Source of the DNA: a bacterium
Lineage (GTDB): Bacteria > Hydrothermota > Tepidihabitantia > SM23-42 > JAOAFX01
Length of the DNA stretch: 51,457 nucleotides
NCBI GenBank assembly: GCA_036382775.1
Contig: DASVHD010000050.1
Location: 1 to 51,457, forward strand
Direction: 5' to 3'
Positions 44,274 to 51,457 of this stretch are shown one piece after another. Position 1 is the stretch's first letter. Every line of letters begins with the position of its first letter. The position numbers were made by a program, and so were the translations under genes. The notes under the pieces were generated by a model. That model had not been told where the DNA came from. It made no database searches and saw only the letters and a program-made list of their open reading frames with translations.

Positions 44274-45800
44274 TTACTTCAGCAATAATACCTTATCGAT
44301 GCACGTTCTGTCTGGAGTTTCAAGCCGGCAGAAATAGACACCGCCGGACATAGGCTGCCGGGTAACATAAAAAGAGCTGTAAAGCCTGCCCGTTTTATGA
44401 ACCAGACTGCCTGAAAGATCGTAGATCGAGATTATAGTACCGTGTTCAACCCCTTCAAACGTGATTTTATCCTTACATATACGAATACCGGCATTATTTG
44501 CTTTCTCTGGACCGCTGACTTTTTCTTCTTCTATCTTCCCCTGGTATACTTCGTAACACCCGATATCATATTCCGGTCCCTGTGGCCTGGAAATACCTTC
44601 GAGATCAAAAAGAACTAGCGGAAAAACTGCCGATGTGCCGGCATCCATTGCCTGGCAGAATGTTCGCAAATGGTAATCCCCTGCCGCGTAGTTCACAAAT
44701 ATACTGTCGAGCGGGTCGGCGAGCATTGAATGCAGGTCATAACCCAATGCCTGCCACTCTGCCAGCGTGATAACGGTATTGCCCCAGTCCGTGCTGAAGC
44801 GGTCGATCACGACATTATAGTCGCTACAAAATCCGGGCATGGAGGACGAATCAATCGAAATGCTGCCGCGCCAGTCATGAAGGTTTATCAGGATATTATT
44901 GTAAAGAGTATCGCCGTATGATCCGCTGTTGATATTAACACACCAGCGCGCGTTCGACGCGTTCAGAATCGTATTGTTGTAGACTTTATTGCGATACGAA
45001 CCGGCAGAACCATCGATCATGTATAGACTTATCCCCGATGCATGGTTTGAGTACAGAAGATTGTTATAGATCCTCGACTCGGCAACGCCGTCGCAGTTTA
45101 TGCCCGACCCGCCGGCCGCTCCATTTTCATAGATGATATTGCATTCCACGGTTGCATCGGTTATCAAGCCATCGCCGCCCATTGATGCATCTCCGTTCAT
45201 GTGTATGCCGTTGGCGTTATTGTGATGCGAAACATTATGGCTGATAACCGGATGGTCTGCGCTGTTCGAGAAATAAATCCCATGTTCCTGCTGCGAATAA
45301 CAGCATTCGTTGTTTTCGATCACCGCATAGTCGGCAAATCCCGTGAATATTCCCCACCGGCCATTGGTTGAGCAGTAGTTATTTCGCACGGTCACGTGCT
45401 GTGATACCGCGACGCGTATTCCCGCCCTGGTTATGCCGATGACTTCAAAACCGTCAATGACCACCCAGTCCGCGTTCTCTATGTTGATGCCATCAGGCGT
45501 GACCGGGTTTTGGTTAACAATTTGAACCGATGAACCATTAGCCTTAAAAACAATAGGTGCTAACTGCGTGCCGCCTGATCTTAGATCAAAACCCGTATAA
45601 TCACCGTTTGCCGTAAAAACCGAATCGCCCTGGTTGACTATATCTGCTGCATGCTGCAGCGTGGCGAACGCCGAATCCCATGAAAGGCCGCTCCAGCTGT
45701 CATTACCCCATGTCGCCACGTAATAATTCGTAGCCGTCGACATAAAGCACATGCCAAAAATAAAGTAGGCTATGATGATTTTCAAAAATATTTTTACCAT
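44274..45800 (-). CDS. Right-handed parallel beta-helix protein with T9SS-like sorting domain
   Basis: 508 residues. Signal peptide about 1-24, then a short region typical of this class (YYVATWGNDSWSG) and a long series of beta-helix turns (about 110-330) rich in the pattern VIENNECCYSQQEHGIYFSN, NVSHHNNANGIHMNGD and RIYNNLLYSNHASGISL. It resembles pectate-lyase-superfamily/NosD-type surface proteins. The C-terminus (about 430-508, GGVYFCRLE ... KVLLLK) is a short sorting domain without the insertions seen in the C25-like proteins. AGGAGG lies 6 nt before the ATG. It is 29 nt after the HEAT-repeat gene, so probably co-transcribed. No catalytic residues can be assigned. Confidence 0.85.
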   Translation of the reverse strand: MVKIFLKIIIAYFIFGMCFMSTATNYYVATWGNDSWSGLSWDSAFATLQHAADIVNQGDSVFTANGDYTGFDLRSGGTQLAPIVFKANGSSVQIVNQNPVTPDGINIENADWVVIDGFEVIGITRAGIRVAVSQHVTVRNNYCSTNGRWGIFTGFADYAVIENNECCYSQQEHGIYFSNSADHPVISHNVSHHNNANGIHMNGDASMGGDGLITDATVECNIIYENGAAGGSGINCDGVAESRIYNNLLYSNHASGISLYMIDGSAGSYRNKVYNNTILNASNARWCVNINSGSYGDTLYNNILINLHDWRGSISIDSSSMPGFCSDYNVVIDRFSTDWGNTVITLAEWQALGYDLHSMLADPLDSIFVNYAAGDYHLRTFCQAMDAGTSAVFPLVLFDLEGISRPQGPEYDIGCYEVYQGKIEEEKVSGPEKANNAGIRICKDKITFEGVEHGTIISIYDLSGSLVHKTGRLYSSFYVTRQPMSGGVYFCRLETPDRTCIDKVLLLK

Positions 45801-45829
45801 TCAAGCCTCCTGTTTTTATTTACTTTTCT

Positions 45830-48583
45830 TCAATCATTTAAAAACAGCTCCGTCGGCGCCAGCATGCCTTTCCCCTCCGCTTCCCTGATGAGCGCCAGCG
45901 CATGCTTTCTCAAAGCTGCGTGCTCTGATGACACGTATGGTTTCACCGCGCTTGCCAACTGCTTTTTCACGTCCGCGGTCTTATCCCTTGCTTCGAGTTT
46001 TTGATAGGACATGACCAGGGTTTTTATCAAAAGCGCGCGATACGGATCAGTTTTCGCCCGGCCCAGTTCCTGCAATAATTGCCTTACCGACGCCATGCCC
46101 ATCTGGGACAGGCCGGCACCGGCCGCGATCCTTACCAGTAATGAACGGTCGGACAACTGATGAATCAGAGTTGGTATGGCCAGCGTATCCTTGATATCTG
46201 CAAGCGCGACCGCCACGCGCAGCCGCGTGCGTTCGAAACGGTGATCCTGAAATTTAATGATATAGGGAACAGCTTTGCGGTCCTTGATCCAACCCAGGGA
46301 TTGAACGAGCGGACCTACTAAAGTATCGTTATCGGCATCTTCCAGCATCTTGGTCAACGAGTCGCATGCTTCCTTGATCTCAAGTTTTCCAAGGAAATAG
46401 ATCGAGTTGCGCATGACCGTGTCATTTTCGGCTTTAAGGCCTTTGTACAGATAAACCGTGGCCGTATCCTTGAACTCCTTGAAAATATTTTCGATCGCCT
46501 CAAAGACCAGTCCGTCAGAGGTAGCGAACTCATAATTGAAAATGTGAGCTACTGCCCTGGAACCATAAAGCTGTTTGAGCATGCGGCGGCCAGTGCGCAC
46601 CTTGCCGATATCGGCACACACCTGCCATAATGATGCATAGTGGAACAACTGCGCCATCTTCGCTGAATCGGTCTTCATCGTATCCATTTCAGGAAAAATT
46701 GCGGTCGTGTCTTCCCATTCCTCGATTTTAGGTTCCACCGCGTCCAGGTCCATGCCCAGGGCTGTCTCTCCGTATGTCCAGACGTGATCGTTCGCTCCTT
46801 TGTTCTTTTCCGCGTACCGGTCATCGCCCTGCAAATCGACGAAAAGACCCATGCTGCCCGTGCCTCGGGCCCAGTTGACCCCGCCCTGGCTCATTGATTC
46901 GCGCGAGCCGTAGTCGTCATTGCCGCGCGTGTCCACGAAGATACCCATGCCATTGCTCAAACCTATCCCCTGGCCTCCCGAGGCGTAATAAACATCGTTC
47001 CCGTCCTTGTCCAGGAGCCAACCAATGCCAAGGTCATGCCCTTCGCCCTGCGAAGGTCCGAACCTTGAGAAATAATGATCATCGCCTTCAAGGTCGAGCA
47101 AACCGCCCACGGAAAAATGGATCCCGGCGCCCTGCGAGTACTGGGCCGCACAATATAAATCATTGCCCTGCTCGTCAAGCAGCATGCCCAACGCGAACCA
47201 ATACGATGACGCCTGGGCATAGACTTCAGCGATGTATTTATCATTGCCGCTGCGATCATACAAAAAACCGATCCCGCCCGATGCGACATCACGCCAGCCA
47301 AACCCGAAACCATGCGAGAACGAGCGGTATTGATCGGGATCAAGGGGCATGTGCAGGTAAACACCGCCCGTGTAATATGTATCATCACCGCTGTCGTCGG
47401 CAATAAGACCGTATCCCCGGGGACCGCCCACGCCCTGGGCCCAGGTGAATGCCTGAAAGCGATCGTCGCCATTGCGTTCGATCATGAACCCCGAACCAAA
47501 GTTGCCCGCGCCCTGCGTGAAGTAACCGGCGCGATAATCATCATCGCCGCTTTCATCAACCAGCATACCGCAGCCGTACAGTCCGGCTCCATGGGAAATA
47601 TGGAACGCCGTGTAGGTGTCATTTCCTTCGAGGTCCCAAACCATTCCTGCGCCGAACAACCCTGCGCCCTGATTTACCAGTTTCTTGTTGTTCCGGTACA
47701 TGTCGTCACCGGCAAGATCCAGAACAAAACTCACCGGATATCCGTAATCACCGACCGCGCCGCCGACCCTGCCTTCATACACGTCATTACCGCCCAGATC
47801 AATGATGACGGTAAAGTCATCGCGGTAGACATTATCCTCGGGGCCGCCGATGACGGCGCGGCCGCCACCAGGCAGTTCAAAGGTGCTGATGATGCCGCCT
47901 TCCACGCCCTCGATATTTATTCTCATGGGGCCGATATTTTTCTTTAATTCCTTAACCAGCGGGAGCAGTGCCTGCACACCCCGGGCCAGCATGGCGCCGG
48001 CGCCGTTGATCTCCGTTATGTCGATCTTCTTTGAAAGGCGCAGAACCTCCACCAGCTCGAGTGTAAAACCGGTATCGCGCTTTACGCCGAACTCGGACTG
48101 GACCGCGCCAGCATATCCGCGTACCTCAGAATCGGCCTCGTCGGCCCACAGCGTGGGTGCGGTGTAGATCAAGCTGTCGCGTTCAGCCGCGGTCAATCGC
48201 GCGAATGCCTTATCCAGCCGTATTTTGGTCTCCTGGCATGTCCCCGCCACGAGTTCTTCGATATCTTTTCCTTTGGGTCGGGTTACGCTGAACTGTTTGC
48301 CGGTCATTTGCAGGCAGGCAAATCCAAAATAGTATTCCATTTGTTTCATGCCCTTCAATGCCCGGCCCGACGCCAGGACATAATCAGGTACTTGCAGCGG
48401 ATGGTCCATCAGGTTGCTGACAACTTGCAGCCGGAAATCATCCTGTATCCATTGTTTATCATATTCAAGGTCAGACCGGCTCAGATTTAAAAGGCTGAGT
48501 CCTTCTACGACGTACTTATGTTCCACGCGCCACAGGCTGTCCGGCTCGGTTGAGATAAAAACACACAGGATCATGAAAATCAT
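45830..48583 (-). CDS. Exported protein with 12 acidic beta-type repeats and C-terminal HEAT repeats
   Basis: 917 residues from the ATG at 48583, chosen because AGGAGG lies 4 nt upstream and a signal-like segment (MIFMILCVFIS) then begins the protein. An alpha-helical region (about 20-215) is followed by 12 copies of a roughly 27-residue repeat (about 260-590) with the core D-x-x-G-[D/N]-D-x-[Y/F] and QGxGxxGxGx spacers (LDLAGDDMY, WDLEGNDTY, LDKDGNDVY). This suggests a solenoid with acidic turns that could bind metal. About 680-900 are HEAT-type helical repeats. No named family recognised. Confidence 0.82.
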   Translation of the reverse strand: MIFMILCVFISTEPDSLWRVEHKYVVEGLSLLNLSRSDLEYDKQWIQDDFRLQVVSNLMDHPLQVPDYVLASGRALKGMKQMEYYFGFACLQMTGKQFSVTRPKGKDIEELVAGTCQETKIRLDKAFARLTAAERDSLIYTAPTLWADEADSEVRGYAGAVQSEFGVKRDTGFTLELVEVLRLSKKIDITEINGAGAMLARGVQALLPLVKELKKNIGPMRINIEGVEGGIISTFELPGGGRAVIGGPEDNVYRDDFTVIIDLGGNDVYEGRVGGAVGDYGYPVSFVLDLAGDDMYRNNKKLVNQGAGLFGAGMVWDLEGNDTYTAFHISHGAGLYGCGMLVDESGDDDYRAGYFTQGAGNFGSGFMIERNGDDRFQAFTWAQGVGGPRGYGLIADDSGDDTYYTGGVYLHMPLDPDQYRSFSHGFGFGWRDVASGGIGFLYDRSGNDKYIAEVYAQASSYWFALGMLLDEQGNDLYCAAQYSQGAGIHFSVGGLLDLEGDDHYFSRFGPSQGEGHDLGIGWLLDKDGNDVYYASGGQGIGLSNGMGIFVDTRGNDDYGSRESMSQGGVNWARGTGSMGLFVDLQGDDRYAEKNKGANDHVWTYGETALGMDLDAVEPKIEEWEDTTAIFPEMDTMKTDSAKMAQLFHYASLWQVCADIGKVRTGRRMLKQLYGSRAVAHIFNYEFATSDGLVFEAIENIFKEFKDTATVYLYKGLKAENDTVMRNSIYFLGKLEIKEACDSLTKMLEDADNDTLVGPLVQSLGWIKDRKAVPYIIKFQDHRFERTRLRVAVALADIKDTLAIPTLIHQLSDRSLLVRIAAGAGLSQMGMASVRQLLQELGRAKTDPYRALLIKTLVMSYQKLEARDKTADVKKQLASAVKPYVSSEHAALRKHALALIREAEGKGMLAPTELFLND

Positions 48584-48613
48584 GGTTCCTCCTATTGGGA
48601 TGTCATGGACCAT

Positions 48614-48641
48614 AGCATATTCATATCCTCAGTGCTGTCAA
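48614..48641 (-). promoter_or_regulatory. Promoter of the acidic-repeat/HEAT gene
   Basis: TTGACA (48636-48641), a 16-nt spacer and TATGCT (48614-48619) on the minus strand. The ATG is 30 nt downstream with a ribosome binding site. It is divergent from the promoter at 48673-48700. Confidence 0.6.
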
Positions 48642-48672
48642 CGGCGGCAAAATACCTATTGCGGCAGCGTTA

Positions 48673-48700
48673 TTGACAACTGCTGCAAAATCATAATAAT
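48673..48700 (+). promoter_or_regulatory. Promoter of the hypE-hypD operon (leaderless geometry)
   Basis: TTGACA (48673-48678), a 16-nt spacer and AATAAT (48695-48700), then 6 nt to the GTG at 48707. No ribosome binding site is present. Confidence 0.65.
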
Positions 48701-48706
48701 AGCTTC

Positions 48707-49534
48707 GTGACGACCGGGAACCGTGCGCATGGCATTATTTTTGACCTGATCAGGTACGCGATCCATGACGGACCGGGCATCCGGACCACGGTTTTTTTCA
48801 AAGGATGCCCGTTGTCATGCAAGTGGTGCCAGAACCCTGAAAGTCTAAACCCCCGGCCCGAAAGGATCACTGATCTTTTCCGGCCCAAGTACACGCGCCT
48901 TTTCATGAGCAGTACGGCTAAGAAAAATGTGGTGGGCCATGATATAACCGTCAGCCGGCTCATGAACGAGATCATAAAGGACAAACCTTTTTTCGAGCGT
49001 TCAGGCGGCGGGGTCACGGTCTCCGGCGGCGAACCGCTGATGCAGCCGGTCTTTCTTGAAGCCCTGCTCAGGGCATGCCGGAAGGCCCGGATCCATACCG
49101 CGCTTGATACATCGGGGCACGCCCCGCGGCCGGTCCTCAATAAGATCTATCCCCTGGTCGATCTGTTTCTGTACGACTTAAAGCTCATGGATGAAAACGA
49201 ACACCGGAAATACACCGGTGTTACCAATGATCAGATCCTGGAAAACCTGCGTTGGCTGATCCGGAATAAAGCCCGGGTCTGTATCCGGTTCCCGGTCATA
49301 CCGGGCATCACTGATCGCAGTCGAAATCTCCGCGCGCTTGCGCGCTTTACCGCTTCGCTGCGGGGGATCGAGTCAGTCAGTGTTTTACCGTACAATTACC
49401 TGTGCCCGGACAAGTACCGCCGCATGCACAAAAAATTCCAGCTCGCCGGTCTGAAACCGCCGACCCCCAGACGGCTGCAATCGGTAAAAAAGGAACTGAT
49501 ATCGGGCGGGATCCCGGTGCGCATTGGCGGCTAG
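48707..49534 (+). CDS. hypE: Glycyl-radical-enzyme activating enzyme (radical SAM), HypE-like
   Basis: 275 residues from GTG. The radical-SAM cluster motif is Cys34-x3-Cys38-x2-Cys41 (CPLSCKWC) with the activase motif HDGPGIRTTVFFKGC before it and GGGVTVSGGEP at 100-110; LYDLKLMDENEHRKYTG follows. It should install the glycyl radical on the adjacent HypD, starting 9 nt downstream. The region 46-99 has no cysteine, so the two-cluster ferredoxin insert carried by many activases with the NPES motif is missing. No proC lies between the two genes, and the usual HypD-HypE order is reversed. Confidence 0.88.
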   Translation: MTTGNRAHGIIFDLIRYAIHDGPGIRTTVFFKGCPLSCKWCQNPESLNPRPERITDLFRPKYTRLFMSSTAKKNVVGHDITVSRLMNEIIKDKPFFERSGGGVTVSGGEPLMQPVFLEALLRACRKARIHTALDTSGHAPRPVLNKIYPLVDLFLYDLKLMDENEHRKYTGVTNDQILENLRWLIRNKARVCIRFPVIPGITDRSRNLRALARFTASLRGIESVSVLPYNYLCPDKYRRMHKKFQLAGLKPPTPRRLQSVKKELISGGIPVRIGG

Positions 49535-49543
49535 GACAGGACC

Positions 49544-51457
49544 ATGGTCCGTTTGAGCAAAAGGATACGCGCCTTGCGCGAAAAAAGCGTCGGCGCCAGG
49601 CCTTCGGTCTCGCCGGAACGCGCGTTATTGATCACCCGCTTCTACGAAAGCGCCATGCCTGGCCGCGTATCGATCCCGGTCGCGCGCGCGCTTGCTTTCG
49701 CACATATCCTGCGCCGCAAAAAGATTTACATCGGGGACGGTGAGCTGATCATCGGCGAAAGGGGCCCTGAACCCAAGGCAACGCCCACCTATCCCGAGAT
49801 CTGCGTCCACAGCCTCCAGGACCTCAGGATCATCAACGATCGTGAAAAAGTTTCTTTCCGCGTCGCGCCAAAAACCAGGGAGATCTATGAAAAGATGATC
49901 ATACCTTTCTGGAAAGGGCGCTCGATCAGGGAGCGGATCTTTCGGGAGGTTGATGAACCCTGGAAACGAGCTTATCACGCCGGCGTCTTCACCGAATTTA
50001 TGGAACAGCGCACGCCTGGTCACGCCGTGCTCGATAATAAAATATATTGCAACGGATTCAATGACTTAAAAATTCTGATACAACAGGCGATCGGCCGGCT
50101 CGATTTCAGACGCGACCCTGAGGCCGTAAGCAAAATGGAGGAACTTACGGCGATGGCGATCGCGGCTGACGCCCTGATACAGTTCGCGCAGCGCCACGCG
50201 CTCGCTGCCCGGCAGCTCGCCGAACGCGCACGAAACCCGGTGCGCCGGCGCGAGCTTGAGCGCTTGGCGGATATATGCCGGCGTGTGCCCGCGCACCCTC
50301 CCCGTACGTTCTGGGAAGCCCTGCAGTACTATTGGTTCGTGCACCTTGGCGTCGTGACCGAATTTAACACCTGGGATTCATTTAATCCAGGCCGCCTTGA
50401 CCAGCACCTGTACCCGTTTTACAAACGGGACCTGGACCGCGGCGTCCTCACGCGGGAACAAACGCGGGAACTGCTCCAGGCATTCTGGATCAAATTCAAC
50501 AACCAACCAGCGCCCCCGAAGGTCGGTGTGACCGCTCAGGAAAGCAACACCTACACGGATTTTTGCCTGATTAATCTCGGCGGTCTCAAGTCGGACGGCT
50601 CGGATGCCACCAACGAGCTTTCGTACATGATCCTTGACGTGATCGAGGACATGCGGATCCTCCAGCCTGGTTCCATGGTCCAGATCAGCCGCAGAAGCCC
50701 GGAAGAATTCCTGCGCCGGGCACTGAAGATCGTGCGGACCGGTTTTGGACAGCCTTCAATATTCAACACCGACATCATCATCAAGGAAATGCTCAGACAG
50801 GGGAAATCACTGATCGACGCCCGCAACGGCGGCGCGAGCGGTTGCGTCGAGACCGGCGCTTTCGGCAAGGAAAGCTATATCCTTTCCGGGTACTATAGCC
50901 TGCCCAAGATCCTTGAACTGACGTTGAACAATGGCCAGGATCCCCTGACCCGCCGCTATATCGGAAGGCGGACCGGCACGGCGGGGAAATTCAGGAATTA
51001 TGGCCAGCTGTACGCCGCTTTTGAGCACCAGCTAAAGTATTTCATTGATATCAAGATCAAAGGCAACAAGACCATCGAGCGGATCTATGCCCGGCATATG
51101 CCGGCTGTATTCATGTCCCTGCTTATCGATGATTGTATCAAGAAAGGGAAAGATTACCACGGCGGTGGAGCCCGCTATAACACGACGTATATCCAGGGCG
51201 TAGGCATCGGGACCGTGACCGATTCGCTGACCGCTGTGAAATACAATGTTTTTGACCACAAGAATTTCACGATGCAGCGACTGGCAAAAGCCCTGCGGCA
51301 GGATTTCAAGGGATACGCGCCGGTCCTTGAGCTGGTTCGGGACCGTACACCTAAGTACGGCAATGATGACGACTACGCCGACCGCGTCATGCGGCGCATC
51401 TTTGAGAGCTTTTTCAAAGTTGTCGACGGACGGCCCAACACGAAGGGCGGTCATTTC
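49544..51457 (+). CDS. hypD: Trans-4-hydroxy-L-proline dehydratase (glycyl radical enzyme), C-terminus beyond window
   Basis: 638 codons visible; the glycyl-radical loop near residue 765 is outside the window. From memory the C. difficile HypD active site uses Phe152, His160, Ser334, Asp339, Cys434, Glu436 and Tyr450. Counting from the ATG at 49544, all seven residues stand at exactly those numbers (FMEQRTPGH 152-160; ESNTYTD 333-339; GCVETG 433-438; Y450). The rest of the sequence also follows HypD closely. The enzyme dehydrates trans-4-hydroxyproline to pyrroline-5-carboxylate and needs strictly anaerobic conditions. Hydroxyproline is abundant in collagen-type protein, so this suggests use of proteinaceous material by an anaerobe. 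No proC is visible. Confidence 0.9.
   Translation, partial: MVRLSKRIRALREKSVGARPSVSPERALLITRFYESAMPGRVSIPVARALAFAHILRRKKIYIGDGELIIGERGPEPKATPTYPEICVHSLQDLRIINDREKVSFRVAPKTREIYEKMIIPFWKGRSIRERIFREVDEPWKRAYHAGVFTEFMEQRTPGHAVLDNKIYCNGFNDLKILIQQAIGRLDFRRDPEAVSKMEELTAMAIAADALIQFAQRHALAARQLAERARNPVRRRELERLADICRRVPAHPPRTFWEALQYYWFVHLGVVTEFNTWDSFNPGRLDQHLYPFYKRDLDRGVLTREQTRELLQAFWIKFNNQPAPPKVGVTAQESNTYTDFCLINLGGLKSDGSDATNELSYMILDVIEDMRILQPGSMVQISRRSPEEFLRRALKIVRTGFGQPSIFNTDIIIKEMLRQGKSLIDARNGGASGCVETGAFGKESYILSGYYSLPKILELTLNNGQDPLTRRYIGRRTGTAGKFRNYGQLYAAFEHQLKYFIDIKIKGNKTIERIYARHMPAVFMSLLIDDCIKKGKDYHGGGARYNTTYIQGVGIGTVTDSLTAVKYNVFDHKNFTMQRLAKALRQDFKGYAPVLELVRDRTPKYGNDDDYADRVMRRIFESFFKVVDGRPNTKGGHF

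Noticed and set aside
47312-47947. Plus-strand ORF (211 codons) opposite the acidic-repeat protein
   Set aside because: It is the mirror of the repeated coding sequence; repetition of the sense strand keeps the antisense frame open.
45830-48583. Classical RTX toxin
   Set aside because: The repeat is about 27 residues, not nine, and there is no type I secretion gene or C-terminal RTX signal.

Overview
The window reads as chromosomal DNA of an uncultured diderm (outer-membrane) bacterium. Many predicted secreted proteins end in a FlgD-like/type IX (T9SS) sorting domain, several are built on a family C25 (gingipain-like) fold, there are Sec lipoproteins and one outer-membrane beta-barrel protein, and no mobile-element genes. 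The style is closest to what I remember of candidate division WOR-3 (Stahlbacteria) metagenome genomes. That placement is an inference from gene content, not a measurement. No rRNA, tRNA, CRISPR array or insertion sequence was recognised.

Layout. (1) 1-14260, minus strand: four tandem C25-like surface proteins (the first runs off the left edge) and a YCF48/BNR-repeat protein. (2) 14289-23482, minus strand: a seven-gene operon pgsB-pgsC-pgsW-periplasmic protein-outer-membrane barrel-LVIVD lipoprotein-C25-like protein, which looks like a poly-gamma-glutamate-type polymer synthesis and export locus adapted to a diderm envelope. (3) 23581-25800, minus: a BNR-repeat cargo protein interrupted by one in-frame TGA. 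(4) 26035-33245, plus: lipoprotein, processive family-2 glycosyltransferase, Trm112-like protein, a PorU-like C25 peptidase with an intact His/Cys dyad, and a stand-alone tandem ACT protein. (5) 33253-38550, minus: pstS-pstC-pstA-pstB2-pstB1-phoU-small membrane protein. The two PstB-type ATPases carry complementary defects, predicting an asymmetric heterodimer. (6) 38636-44155, minus: secA, an alpha-oxoamine-synthase-like protein and a PAS/HD-GYP protein in one operon. (7) 44274-48583, minus: a large protein with 12 acidic repeats plus HEAT repeats, then a beta-helix cargo protein. (8) 48707-51457, plus: radical-SAM activase and glycyl radical enzyme whose active-site residues match trans-4-hydroxy-L-proline dehydratase (HypE/HypD); HypD runs off the right edge.

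Two genome-style features stand out. Promoters are very consistent (TTGACT/TTGACA-like box, usually a 16-nt spacer, TATAAT-like box), and four genes start only 5-6 nt after the -10 box, so their mRNAs are probably leaderless. Small palindromes and reiterated short words occupy intergenic gaps and have also been accepted in frame into two loops of the C-terminal sorting domains of five neighbouring surface proteins.
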